The notes beneath the pieces were generated by a model. That model worked only from the letters and a program-made list of their open reading frames with translations. It did no database searches and was not told the DNA's origin. The translations under genes and the position numbers were made by a program. DNA of 64,000 nt from Nephrocerus scutellatus. Taxonomy: Eukaryota; Arthropoda; Insecta; Diptera; Pipunculidae. The DNA lies in assembly GCA_947095585.1 (NCBI GenBank), contig OX352761.1:140026277-140090276 (forward strand), in the 5' to 3' direction. Position 1 is the first letter of the stretch; each line of letters starts with the position of its first letter. Below are positions 1 to 11,199 of this stretch, in pieces.

Positions 1-1269
1 GTGTTGGTTTACTTTTAACGAAAAGTTATCGTCGCTGTCGCTGCAATAGCATTGCAGCAGCAGAACTGCAGAATCAAATATCAAATAATTCATAGCTTTG
101 CAAGAGCAGCAAGTGTTTGTCACCAGTCCGTGTGTATTGTTTTCGTCATTCAAGTCAGAAATAGTGTTAATTAATTGTAAATTTTACAAAAACGCAATTA
201 CAATTATTTCTTTAGTGTCCTGCATCAAAGATTTCAAGAAAAGTTGGTTTATTTCTTAAAAATTGTTATTACTCACTAATTCAACGAAAAAAATCCTTTG
301 TTCTCGACGAATTGAGATTGTATGACTAACAAGAAAATTGTCCTCCTATGTCGTAGTTCGCAGTTTAGTTTTTGCTTTTAAAATTTGAACATCAATGCAT
401 TCTTTTGTTTTTTTGTAATAATCAGTGAACAAAAAGTAAGTTGATTGGAAGGGCGGAGAAAAATATCGAATTGCGTTTTGCATTTTATTGCTCGCCTCGT
501 GATGATACGGCTGTGTTTGTGTGTAATTTTATGCTTTCTTCTCTGCCCTTCTTTTTTTTTACACGAAAAACAACTTACGTCAGATTCTCGCTGGATTAAA
601 GAAGTAGTATAATAAAATTTGGTTTTTATAACAAATATTTATGTTTCGATATTTCCATCAGGCCAAATAGGAAAATTTAATTAGCTTTTTGCATAAAAAG
701 ACGAAGGAAGAGCATCGGAAAACGTAATGCAAATATAATTTCACTTTTTAAGCTGATTTCAAATTAAAGTCGTATCGTGTCTTCATCAAGATATCAGTCC
801 AAAAATATATAAATATTTGTATTTTGTTTTCCACTACGCTTAGCGTGGACGTTATCGCTTTATGCTTTGTGATGTTGATTGCCTCCCATATTAGTTGATT
901 GTGTTCAATTAATAAACGTCGGACAAAAAAAATCGCTCCAGGAAGTGTGAGTTGGAACTAACCTCCTCCGATGTCAAACTTACTGCCAAAGCGTCATTTG
1001 TTCGTTGTTGACACACATTTTTTTTCTTTCTGATAAAATTGCGTTTATTTGTGCTGGGTCAGAGAATATTGCTCCCAACAACGACAAGCTGGCAAACATT
1101 TGAACTTTGATATAAATTCGATTTTTATTTCTTCCAACTCATCATGACTCGCTTATTAAATTAAATGAATTGTATAAATAAAATTAATTAATTTGATTGA
1201 ATTTCTTTTGTAGATTAATTACAACTTTAGGTCTGCAGTGAACGTTCAATTAAAAGAAAAAACCAAGCT
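1..1269 (+). promoter_or_regulatory. Rab7 5' leader with probable 5' UTR intron
   Basis: AT-rich DNA without a convincing coding frame in front of the Rab7 start codon. A good donor (AAAAA|GTAAGT) begins at 436 and a pyrimidine-rich acceptor (ttcttttgtag) ends at 1213. A 5' UTR intron of about 780 nt joining an upstream leader exon to a short leader just before the ATG at 1270 is therefore likely. No TATA box stands out. The transcription start may lie at or left of the window edge. Confidence 0.5.
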
Positions 1270-2084
1270 ATGGCGACTCGAAAGAAGTCTCTGTTAAAGG
1301 TCATTATTCTTGGTGACAGTAGTGTCGGGAAGACATCGCTCATGAACCAATATGTGAACAAGCGATTCTCAAATCAATACAAGGCAACAATTGGTGCGGA
1401 CTTTTTGACAAAAGAGGTTGTTGTCGACGATCGTGTAGTGACAATGCAGGTATGTGTGATGAGGAGTGAAGTGCAGAGCTGGAAACATAAACTAACGCTT
1501 GACTTCTTACACCAGATTTGGGATACTGCCGGCCAGGAACGCTTCCAATCACTCGGTGTTGCTTTTTATCGAGGCGCGGATTGCTGTGTGCTCGTGTACG
1601 ACGTAACAGCGCCAAACTCTTTCAAGAATCTGGATTCATGGCGTGACGAGTTTTTGATACAAGCAAGTCCACGGGACCCAGAACATTTTCCATTTGTTGT
1701 TTTGGGCAACAAAGTCGATTTAGATAATCGTCAAGTGAGTTTTGATGGCAAGCACTAAACACGTGAGCTATCTAATCTAATCAATTTAACGTCTCAGGTA
1801 TCCACACGGCGGGCACAGCAATGGTGCCAGTCCAAAAACGACATCCCGTACTACGAAACATCGGCGAAGGAGGGAATTAATGTTGAGCTAGCTTTTCAGA
1901 CAATTGCTAAGAACGCCCTTGCCCAAGAAGCGGAGGTGGGTTTGACATTCTTCCTGGACAACAGATTACAATAATTTGTTCTCTTAATTATTTACAGGTT
2001 GAACTTTACAATGAATTTCCCGATCAGATCCGCCTCAACAACACTCGTAATCCTGGAAATTCCTCCGACAATTGTCAATGCTAA
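1270..2084 (+). CDS. Rab7: Ras-related small GTPase Rab7
   Basis: Four exons: 1270-1449, 1516-1734, 1798-1935 and 1998-2084, all joined in phase 0 by GT..AG introns of 62-66 nt. The product is 207 aa, the usual Rab7 length. Visible motifs are the P-loop GDSSVGKT (residues 15-22), switch I around [15 protein letters not shown] (63-68), NKVD (125-128) and SAK (155-157). The last residues are CQC, the double-cysteine geranylgeranylation signal. Rab7 is the late endosome/lysosome Rab: it recruits effectors for endosome maturation, lysosome fusion and motor coupling. The first intron has no in-frame stop, so naive ORF callers read through it and insert about 22 residues before IWDTAGQ. The gene is convergent with the ARMC5-like gene. 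Identity is very secure. Confidence 0.97.
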
Positions 2085-3072
2085 TGAACGAACTTATCCA
2101 GAGAACTGCAACATAGTTATTATATTAATATAAATCTTATTACATACATATTATGTTATATGAAGAAGGAGGAAATGAAAAACAAATTAATAAATTAAGT
2201 AAAACAATTTAATATTTAAATGAAAATCACAATATTAAATTTCAAAAATGAAATCATAACCATTTGAATGTCTACTCCCAAGAACATACAACATAATATA
2301 TCCATAAATAAATAGTTAAACCCTAAGTAATAAGAGAGCTTATTACTACTTTTATAGATCATTTGCCTCTTCCTCCCCCGCCACTTGCCTAAATCTGATG
2401 AGAACGTTTTTATTTTGCAAACTACATTCTTAGGAGAGACCCAACTAAACGTTTCGTTGTAACAGACTCCTTCAAATCTCATTGTGAGTTATCAAACAAA
2501 ACAAAATGATTATTAATGATGTCTAAAAGAATATTTTTAATTCATTATATGCATGCAATAATGTTGTAAGCAAACGAAAAACAAAATAATTTGTTTTTTT
2601 ATTATCTGTATGTGTATTATCTTTATGCTTTCAACATCAAAATTTTTTTTGTATTGTAAATTGATAAAATTTAATGAATAAAGTAACCTTTCAAGAAACT
2701 AACAAACAAGAGTCTGTAAATCGTCCCAAAGTGGAGGTGGGCTGAGAAACCAGATTCCCAATTTGAAGAGCATTCAGTCCTCTTTATATTGAGAATCAGA
2801 TCAGAATCAGTCAAAAGCCTTGAGTCAATCTCTGAATGAAAGTTGGTTGAGTAAATCTTTGTCATAAAGTGTCTCCATTGGCCTTTAATTAGCAATCAAC
2901 AAAAATTAAGAGCCGACTGAAGTTGCACATGAAACTTAAAAATTTTCAACATCAATCAGAATGATTTCTTCTACATTTTTCGTCTTCCTGGAACTCAAAT
3001 AAAAAAGTTTTTCGGAAGCTTCAAAACACCATTCGTACATTTAATATGTGAGGTTTTTGTATTAAGTTGCAT
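2085..3072. other. intergenic space between convergent Rab7 and ARMC5-like genes
   Basis: About 1 kb of AT-rich DNA holding the 3' UTRs of the two convergent genes. Short ORFs here show no family resemblance and are taken as chance. An aataaa-type sequence (ttaataaattaag) near 2190 is a plausible Rab7 polyadenylation signal. Nothing else is recognised. Confidence 0.6.
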
Positions 3073-6000
3073 TTATATTGTCATCTCGGAGAAATTACTA
3101 CACTGGACCATAATCGCATCGGATATCATTTGATACCACTCACTGGAGTACATCGAGTGATCGGCCTTGCGAAACAGTTCCACTTTACTGCTTGTCGGCA
3201 AGTTTGAGCAGAGATAGTAGTTGATGGCGATATCTGTGAGCGCAGCATGGTAATTCTTCATTGACCATTCGAGGATGATTTGGCAGTTAGTCTGGTCGAG
3301 CATTTCGACGAGCTTGTTGAAAATCAGCTTTTCCATTTTTGGAATTATGTAAATGCGGGCCATTTCGAATGACTCGAGAAGGGAGAGATAATTGTCGGCC
3401 GGGCAAATGTTTGCCTTTGAGTCATCATCCTTCGACATTTGTACAATCAGATTGAGAAAATACTTCAAGCCATTTGCTGTGTAGTTTTTTAAGTGAATTT
3501 CACCTTCTTTGCCTTCTCTAAAGTTGCCATTTAACATTGAGTTGAATACTTCGCTGGATTGACAAAGCAGCTTTTTATTGAATTCTACGAGAACTTCTTC
3601 GTTGCCGTTGCCGTTGCCGTTTTCGTGAACAATGAAGCGCATATCTGTATCAAGTGCTGGTTTAGTTTCGCTCTCGATGGATTCCAGCTCGCGATCGTTT
3701 TGTCGTGATTCTTCGACATACAATGCAATACAATGGTATTTTGGAATGGTTATGAGCAGCGTATACCTGCACATCGCCGTCAACGCGTCAGCAGCTTCGG
3801 CAGTGTATTCGTCGCATTCTTCTCTAAGGATACTTCTTAACAAAATATCCAGAGCACTGCAATCGTTTAGAAACTGATGTAGAAGACGAAGCTCTTTAAT
3901 AAGGTACGCCACCGTAATTGCAGCTCTCCTCTGATTTGCCTCGTCGCTGCGCACGAGCAATCTATTGAGTTCGGCTTTTCCATAATTTGATTTGGCGACA
4001 CCGCTGAGAGTATCGAGAAACTCGTAGCCGGCACTTTTCAGCTGAAATTAACTAAAGATCTTTACACAGAATATAATGAGAGGGAACACACTGTAAGGAC
4101 TTACATCATCAACTTTTGTCATTTGGTAAAGCTTATGCGGAACACCTTGATTTATCATTTGAACAAAGAACTGACTTTCGCTGTAATTGCAAAAAAAAAG
4201 CAATGAGCCCAAATAAAGAAGACTTTTTGGCGATGAGAACCTACGAAAGAATATTTGTGAGTGATCCGCTGAAGAAATTACTGACGCCGAACATGTTAAT
4301 TGCTTCGATGATACTACTAAGTGTTTCTGGCTTGCCCAACTCGGCGCGTTTATTTTCCATAAGTGTCACGCGAAAAAGCAAATTTTCGATTATTTCGATT
4401 GCATTATTGGATGTGTCTCCACGAATTGGCAATTTCTCAGTGATGTCTAAAATTTAAATACATGTAACATTTATTGGTTTCACAGATTCAACTACCGAAC
4501 CAGGACTACTGACTTCATAGTCATATTCCTTGTCGATGTTATCTTCAATGATGATCTCTTCGTCTTTGCTCGCAACGTCGAGAAGTTTCATTATTTCTGA
4601 TGTGTCAGCTTGTGGTTCAGTCTTTTTTGATGTCTCTCCTTCATTACCCGATTCGATTCCATCGCCTTCCTCGTCGCTACAAACTGGTGAGTAGGTTTCT
4701 GAATTTGCATCTTCTGTGTCACCTAAAAGAATGCAATTTTGAATATAATTATTTTCTCGAATATCTCAAGCAGCTGTATCCGTTACCATCGTTTGCCATC
4801 GTTCTCAGAAGAGTGCCACTAATAGGCGACATACTACGTGAGCTGCAGGGGCTCGAGGGGCAAACATTCGATCGTGGGGAACTGCTTGGGGACTCACAAT
4901 CGAATAGGGGTTCATGTTTGGCTCTTGCGACCTGTCGTAGAAAAATGGCAACCAATAAAAGGAAATAGCAGAAGAAAAACCAATAAGCACCAACCTTACA
5001 AAGGTATCCTACAAAATTGTTCGGAACTTTTCTTTTCCTTGATAAAAGTCTTTTTTCATCGCGTTTCTTTTGCCGATACTCGTCACTGCCTTTGATATAA
5101 GCGTTAAGTTCCGAAATCAGCAGACTGTGAAGTCCCTCATGCAACATTAAGTCCATACTTATGCTGTCGTACTGGAAGTTGTGCAAAACGTAGAGAATCT
5201 GCATGGTGCGATATTAGATATGGAGTAACTGTACTCTTTACTTTTGGCCCATCTAACTGACTTACTGAAAAAATTTCCGTTGGCAACTTGGACGTCTTTG
5301 CAATGACCAGAAGTTTGCGAAGAGCTCCGCTACGACGAATTTTTGAACGATTGCAAGCATCCCCCGATAGTATGGCAATCAGATTAATGCAGTGACGTGT
5401 CTCGCTTTCAGTTAAGGGGTTGCCTTCAAAATTATATTAGTCAAAAAATTATAAAACGACCGAAATTGCAATACGCTTACTCATATTGCTGCAGACTAAC
5501 AGCTCGCAAGCCGCAAAAACTGCATCTGCTGAACTCAGAGTACAAATAGCGCTCACATTCTTCGACAAATTGGAAAGAATCCGTAGTGAAATCGCACGGT
5601 ACGGATTGCTCTCTGAAGCAAAAAATACAATAGGACACAGGTAAGTGCTTCTATGGTTGATTTCCTAGAAAGACACGTTGGTTATGACTCTATTACTGAT
5701 GCTAGTGATAAGGAAGAATGTTAATGTGAAACATACCACCCAAGCTTTAAAATTTATTGGAAACTCCGAGAGGATAATAAGACTCTTCAAAATTTCATTG
5801 ATAAGCTCTAGTTCCGGTATCGCCATCGGCATGGAATACTCATAGAGATTCGTGGAACTGCTTTCTAGTATTTCTCTGTCAAAGATATCACTACGCACAC
5901 CTTCTAAACTGCGAGCGACCTCTTTGAAATATCTCTCCCGATGTTGATTCCTCTTGAGACCGCCAGTATCCGTAGTCGCCGTTTGAGAAGCGGTAGATAG

Positions 6001-6648
6001 TTCTTCTGCAGTCGTTGCTGGCATATGATCGCTGTTCTTTAAAAGTGACGTTAAAACATCCAGGATCGTACGAAATCCATCAGCTTTCAGAAAAAGCTGC
6101 CGAAACGGGTTATTGTCTAGCATGAAGCGACAAGCACGAAAGGCCATAATACGTGTTTGGACATCGACGCTTTCCTCTATTATCTGAATTAGGGCTTGTA
6201 CAATCGCCGAACAGTGCGATGCCAAGAGTAAATTACAATTGGCTTTGGCCAAATTTCCTAGCAGCCTGCAGGCGCGACACTGAATCAGTGAGTTCGGGAT
6301 ACTCTTTAAAATAGTAGTCAGCGGAGCGTTGACTCTGCAATCAAAAGCCTGAAACGAAAGCATTTATTACAAGTCATCTACACAAACAAACAAACTAACC
6401 TGGTTGCAGCTGCGCCCATCGACGCAGCAGTTCCCCAGAATGCTGAGAACAACCTCAAGAATCTGCTCATGTGGCTTATGTAAAAATCGTACCATAGGCG
6501 CGATGCCGCCAGCATCGCGGAACAACGCAATGCCACTGCGATCTTTAACCAGATCCGTTCGTAGCTTTACCAAACCCTTTAAAATTACGTTCTTGTCTGT
6601 AGAAGTCTTCAGCACCGCCAGAATATTTTCCACAGTTTCGCGATTCAT
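3073..6648 (-). CDS. ARMC5: ARMC5-like protein: N-terminal armadillo repeats, C-terminal BTB domain
   Basis: Ten exons on the minus strand: 6648-6400, 6348-5737, 5610-5481, 5423-5266, 5198-4995, 4931-4787, 4722-4510, 4446-4245, 4180-4105 and 4041-3073. Phases agree at every junction and give 985 aa. The N-terminal half has armadillo-type helices (for example DAGGIAPMVRFL, CRACRLLGNLAKANCNLL, NPYRAISLRILSNLSKN). A Ser/acidic linker follows. A BTB-type domain lies at about residues 790-900 (DMRFIVHENG...VEFNKKLLCQSSEVFNSML), interrupted by a GNGNGN run. ARM plus C-terminal BTB at about 940-990 aa is the ARMC5 architecture. In vertebrates ARMC5 is a CUL3 adaptor that targets RNA polymerase II subunits and other proteins. 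The start is the ATG at 6648; the frame runs on upstream only through non-ATG codons. Small exon edges, notably the exon 2 and 3 ends, are my reading. Confidence 0.82.
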
Positions 6649-7009
6649 TTGTGTCAGCAGCAATTTACAATTTATCCATAAAAAAAACTTTCTTAAGCTT
6701 TATTCTTTTTGCTCTAGGGTCAGATTCAGACTATTTTAGATATCATTGATTTATTTCATCAACTGAGCTAGAATCGAATTCAGATTCTCCTGAATCAGAT
6801 CCGTTTGACTTTAGGATTCTTATTAGTGTCGGTAGTATAGTCTGCAACATCTTGTGGTTAAAATTGTGCTACAGTGGTGCCAACACGTAAAACTGCCTTA
6901 TCGCTCTGTTGTCAAAAATCTTTTAAAAAAAATTTAAATTTATTTTTACTTATAACAAATTCGAATGTGGTGTTAACCATTTTTATTAATTTTAAAAAGA
7001 TGTCACAAA
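6649..7009. promoter_or_regulatory. ARMC5-like upstream region with 35-codon upstream ORF
   Basis: This is the minus-strand leader or promoter of the ARMC5-like gene. It contains an ATG-initiated frame of 35 codons (6845 to 6738, MLQTILPTLIRILKSNGSDS...) ending in TGA. That frame is either an upstream ORF or, with an unseen splice, a first coding exon. No TATA box is evident. Confidence 0.35.
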
Positions 7010-7900
7010 ACTCTGGCTGTACCGCTTAGCAAATTATTTTGTCTCTCACTGAAGACAGGTGTTTTTCCCTCAACTTGGAAAATAGCTAACATTCACCGCG
7101 TTCCGAAAAAATGTGATAAATCTGTACCTACTGCTTGTCTTATAAATAATGTTCATTCGCTCAACTTACACATTGCATGGATTAAGATTTATTTATGGAA
7201 CCGTAAAATAAAATTTGTATTAAATGGTATAACTTCAGCTTTGTATGTGATCAATGATCTGGCGTGCCACACGGGTCATCGTTTTCTGATACGCAGCAAT
7301 GACCTGTTTTCTTTTACAACTTTTAATATGCATTCATTTGCTGATGATACAATGCTATCGGCTCATTGAGTTTCCCAGTCAAAAAGAATAAAATTCTCGC
7401 TTGATTGGTTCCCGAGATTTAATGAATTCTGTCGAAAATGCAAGTCATTCTTGATTGGGGCAGCTCTAATAGGGTGGATTTTAACCCGAATAAATGTCAA
7501 GATTGTCTTTTTCTCAGAAGATAGTTCAACATTACGTGCCATTATAGTGATTAATGGTAGATGTTAGGTTTGAAATATTCAAGTGAGCTTTCTTGAAAGG
7601 AATATTTTCGTCTTCATAAGACGTTGTAACTTATGTAGTTCATACTACAAACTTATCATAAGTCTTATATAATCTTAATACTTTAGACCAATTTTAGAAG
7701 TTAATTCATATGTATGTGGTATGGCTCAAAAACTGCATTTGCATAACTTGATAGAAACCAGAATATAATTGTCCATATGATAAACGATGCACCCATTACT
7801 TCATATTTTGATTCTTTGGAGCATAGACGAAATGTGGGAACTTTAACTTTTTTCTACAAATTTTACTGAGTTTGCATGTTTTAACACAAGTACAATTAAA
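7010..7900 (+). mobile_element. decayed non-LTR retrotransposon reverse transcriptase (CR1/jockey-like)
   Basis: Frame-shifting plus-strand matches to the C-terminal two thirds of a non-LTR reverse transcriptase. They are: TGVFPSTWKIANIHRVPKK at about 7060-7110, the catalytic box HSFADDTMLSAH at about 7330-7370, a degraded IRPxLEYNxxVW block (FRPILEVNSYVCG) near 7690, and SLEHRRNVGTLTFFY-like sequence near 7815-7855. Many stops and shifts show a dead copy. It belongs to the same broad clade as the copies at 17, 31, 33, 46, 60 and 63 kb but is more diverged. Confidence 0.7.
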
Positions 7901-8250
7901 TTCTGATTGAAATAAGTCGAGATACACGCTTGGACAAACTTACAAGCAAACAAACAACCCTGAAAAAAATTAATTTCCTCTGATTACAATGTTGTGGTTT
8001 TTCTTACAAAAAACGGTAGATCGGATTTCCCCTGTAACAGATCTTGATATTTTGGGAGATTTACCACGCTTTTTATTAACTGCAACAACAACACATGTTT
8101 AAAAACAATGTAAACTTGTTCGTGTTCGTTTTTTCGAGAAAAAATCGGAGCTCGAGCGCAGATTTCTAAAACAAAAAAAAAATACGACATTAGTTTCGCC
8201 TGTGGGCTCAAAATTTTTTGACGCAGGTTCGTGCTGAGCGCGAGCGACGC
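7901..8250. other. intergenic, nothing recognised
   Basis: AT-rich DNA between the retroelement relic and the promoter upstream of GatA. The short minus-strand frame around 7984-8211 resembles no family I recognise. Confidence 0.5.
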
Positions 8251-8280
8251 TATAAAAAGGTCGATACGGTAATTCAGTCA
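8251..8280 (+). promoter_or_regulatory. TATA box plus initiator core promoter
   Basis: TATAAAAAG at 8251-8259 is followed by an arthropod-type initiator TCAGTC at 8274-8279, with the presumptive +1 A at 8276. The spacing of about 25-30 nt is canonical for fly RNA polymerase II TATA promoters. It drives whatever is transcribed at the 36-codon ORF (8326) and possibly GatA (8549). Spacing and consensus are seen directly; activity is inferred. Confidence 0.6.
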
Positions 8281-8325
8281 GTGAAAAAATAAATTGCCGT
8301 TGAAAATTATTTCGAAGTGTCAGTT

Positions 8326-8436
8326 ATGCTGCGCCTGGTCAGCTGTGGCTCCGTAATTCGCATTTGCTTAAGCATTGCATTAATGGGAATGGCAGTGACA
8401 TTACATGTTTTGTTTCTTGTGTTCTTAAAAGTTTAG
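8326..8436 (+). CDS. small ORF, 36 aa, single hydrophobic segment (hypothetical)
   Basis: An ATG-to-TAG frame 50 nt downstream of the presumptive start site at 8276. The peptide begins MLRLVSCGSVIRICLSIALM and continues as one long hydrophobic stretch, so it could be a small membrane peptide. It could equally act as an upstream ORF in the GatA leader, whose ATG is only 113 nt downstream of its stop. The Arg-bearing amphipathic start also resembles a mitochondrial presequence. A possible donor (TCC|GTAATT at about 8350) would splice in phase to the GatA exon starting at 8636, giving GatA an alternative N terminus. No family is recognised; coding status is unproven. Confidence 0.35.
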   Translation: MLRLVSCGSVIRICLSIALMGMAVTLHVLFLVFLKV

Positions 8437-8548
8437 CGTATTATTTGTATTAGATCGAAAAAGAACATTGCGTCCGAGTAAATGGAATGAGCATATGACA
8501 TAAGTCGGCATCTATCAACAGTTCAACATTTAAAGCACGCGAGAAGAT

Positions 8549-10253
8549 ATGAAGAATCATCTTCAACTTGGAATCAGACAGGTAATGCTTAAAAGAGTCA
8601 TCTGTTACTCTTAGGGACATTTGTATCAATTGCAGCTAGCGGCGTGCTACGCAGAAGGTTCTATTTGTCCATCTGTCGTTACTGATTACGCTCTTAACGA
8701 TGCGGTAAAATTGAAGACTTTGAATGCGTTTATCCGGCTTACGCCTGAATTAGCATTGCATCAAGCCAAGGAGTCAGCATATCGCTATAAAAAGAAATTG
8801 GAAAAAGACATTCTTGATGGAGTTCCCATTGCAGTGAAGGATAACTTCTGCACGAAAAACATACCAACTACATGTGCCTCTAAGTAATTATGGCTAAGAG
8901 TAGTAGTAGAGATAGATAAAATCTACATAACATTTTCCAAAATAGGATGTTGGAGCACTTTACTCCTGCCTATGATGCAACAATCTGTGAGAGACTTTTT
9001 CATGCCGGAGCAGTCTTAATCGGTAAAAGCAACTTGGACCAATTTGCGATGGGATCCGGGACTGTTGATTCAATTTTCGGCCCAACGAAAAATGTCTGGA
9101 GTGAAGACTTTAACGATGACAATTGGCGCATAGCTGGTGGTAGTTCGGGAGGATCTGCCACTGCGGTAGCTGCTGGCATTTGTTTTGCGTAGGTTTTGTT
9201 TAACACATCTGCACCTATAAGTGTGAAAAGGAAGTCCTAATTGAAATTTTCTATTGTAGTGCAATTGGTTCAGACACTGGCGGATCAACTCGCAATCCAG
9301 CTTCGTACTGTGGTGTTGTTGGGTTGAAGCCGACCTATGGTCTTGTTCCGCGACACGGACTGATTCCTTTGGTCAATTCTATGGATGTTCCAGGCATTAT
9401 TGCTCGGAACGTCAGCGATTGTGCTGCAGTTCTTAATGCGATTGCGGGACCAGATGACTTTGATTCGACGACCATTAAAAAGCCTTTCCAAAAAGTTCCT
9501 CTGCATGACATCGATGAAAAAACTCTGTCAAACATTCGTATTGGGATTCCTCGTGAATACCACTGTCCCGGACTTATGCCAGAAGTACTGGAGACGTGGA
9601 TGAAGGTAGCAGATATGCTTGAACAAGCCGGTGCTCAAGTCCGCGAGGTTTCTCTTCCCAATACCTCGTCCTCGATATTTGTCTATTCCATTTTAAATCA
9701 GTGCGAAGTTAGCAGCAACATGGCTCGATATGACGGCATTGAATTTGGTCATCGTGCTGACAATGACCGCAGCACCGAAGAATTGTTCGCCCAAACAAGA
9801 GCGGAGGGTTTCAACAATGTCGTAAAATCGCGCATATTAACGGGCAACTTTTTTCTGTTGCGCAAAAATTATCATAAATATTTTGAGAAGGCGTTGAAAG
9901 TGAGGCGTCTTATTTTTGAAGATTTTCGAAATGTCTTCAGCGCAAAAGATCCGGTAGACATTCTGCTAACACCAACAACTCTTTCAGATGCCCCACTATA
10001 CAAGGATTTCATTTCGCAATCGAATCGTGACCAATGTGCCGTTCAAGACTTTTGTACTCAACCAGCGAACATGGCTGGAATACCAGCGGTTTCGATACCC
10101 ATTCGTCTCTCGAGCAATGGACTTCCTATTAGCTTGCAACTTATGAGCCGAAGTCTATCTGAGTCCTTGCTGTTGACGGTAGCCAAGTGGATTGAATCAC
10201 AAGTAAATTTTAACTGCTTGGATAACAAACAAATCTTCGAGGCGAAAAGATAA
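8549..10253 (+). CDS. GatA: glutamyl-tRNA(Gln) amidotransferase subunit A, mitochondrial
   Basis: Four exons: 8549-8581, 8636-8883, 8946-9188 and 9260-10253. Phases agree and give 505 aa. This is an amidase-signature enzyme. The Ser-cisSer-Lys triad is visible as Lys79 (AVKDNF), Ser160 (GGSSGGS) and the nucleophile Ser184 (GSDTGGS). Other family blocks are [46 protein letters not shown] and VDILLTPTT. In the GatCAB complex of the mitochondrial matrix it releases ammonia from glutamine, which GatB uses to convert Glu-tRNA(Gln) to Gln-tRNA(Gln). The N terminus ([11 protein letters not shown]) is short and not strongly presequence-like, so targeting may use another start. It is convergent with Get1, with 137 nt between the stop codons. 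Confidence 0.95.
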
Positions 10254-10390
10254 AAAAATCACTGACTTACATCGAGTTTGTTATAATTATAACAAGCAAT
10301 ATAATATTTGAATTGTCAATATTATAATAAGAGTCCGATTTTTATTACAATTATAAGATCATGATTTTTTAAAGAATACAAGGTGTGTTT

Positions 10391-10982
10391 TTATTTACCA
10401 TTTACATATCTCGAAATGAGGCCAAATGCCGCATTGCTGGAAAGCACCCAAACGGGGACCGATATCGCATTTGGAATACTAGTTGGGAAACTGATTATTC
10501 CACCGAACGGCGCAAAATTGAAGCGGTCGTCAAAAACTATCACCGGCGTATAACGATAGCATATAGATATTATGACTAAAATTAATGAGAGCACCGCTTT
10601 CAGAATATAGCCAACCATAAGATCTATGGAGGCTCCTTTAACCGCACACATCTTCCTCATGTCCTTTAATTGCTTTTCTATATCTTCAACTTTCCTTTCT
10701 GCACGCATGGTTTCCACAACAGTTTTGTAGTCATTAGGTGAAGATGTTGTCTTTAAAGTTTCCAGTTGCAGTTTAGCATTTGCTATGGCTCCTTCAAGGG
10801 CTAATTCAGTCTGTGGGCTACATTTTGAAATGTGCTTACCGATCGAAAGCTGTTGGTGTGGGAAGGTACGACGGTGTTAGGGAATTATAATTTAGTTTGT
10901 ACAATTGACTTACAAATTTAGCAATGAGGTGACAAAAAGCAAATGAACAGCAGACCACATTTATAATAATCAACAAAAACAT
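10391..10982 (-). CDS. Get1/WRB-family tail-anchored protein insertase subunit
   Basis: Two exons, 10982-10914 and 10849-10391, joined in phase 0 to give 175 aa; human WRB (GET1) is about this size. The first exon encodes an N-terminal membrane segment (MFLLIIINVVCCSFAFCHLI). A Lys/Glu-rich coiled coil follows (about residues 40-95, including AERKVEDIEKQLKDMRKM). Two further membrane segments lie at about 100-122 and 150-168, joined by the FAPFGGIISFPT loop, which parallels the WRB loop before its last helix. In the family, Get1/WRB with Get2/CAML forms the ER receptor that takes tail-anchored proteins from the Get3/TRC40 ATPase and inserts them. Alternative starts upstream of the coiled coil would lose the first helix. 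Order and spacing of segments support the call strongly; pairwise identity is modest. Confidence 0.85.
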
Positions 10983-11199
10983 TTTTGCATCTTTTACAAA
11001 AGATTTTTGCGATGTCCAAAAATCTAACCAAAGTTGTCATTATTTTGACATAAGTAAAAGAAATGTCATTTGAATATGACGTACAGGTGGTATGGTAGGG
11101 AAATTATATTGAAATGACATTTATACACTGCGGTACACTAGATTATCAACAGGCAATTTTGAGAAGTTAATATGTTCCTTCGCCCAGTGAAAGAAACAA
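10983..11199. other. Get1/WRB upstream region
   Basis: AT-rich sequence just upstream of the minus-strand Get1/WRB start, presumably its leader and promoter. Several TGACATT-like words recur (near 11045, 11065 and 11115). No core promoter motif is clear. Confidence 0.35.

Noticed and set aside
1340..1615. 91-codon minus-strand frame opposite Rab7
   Set aside because: It is the antisense shadow of Rab7 exons and intron, with no family resemblance.
4600..5095. Plus-strand frames of 122 and 85 codons within the ARMC5-like gene
   Set aside because: Antisense shadows of exons 5-7 of the minus-strand gene.
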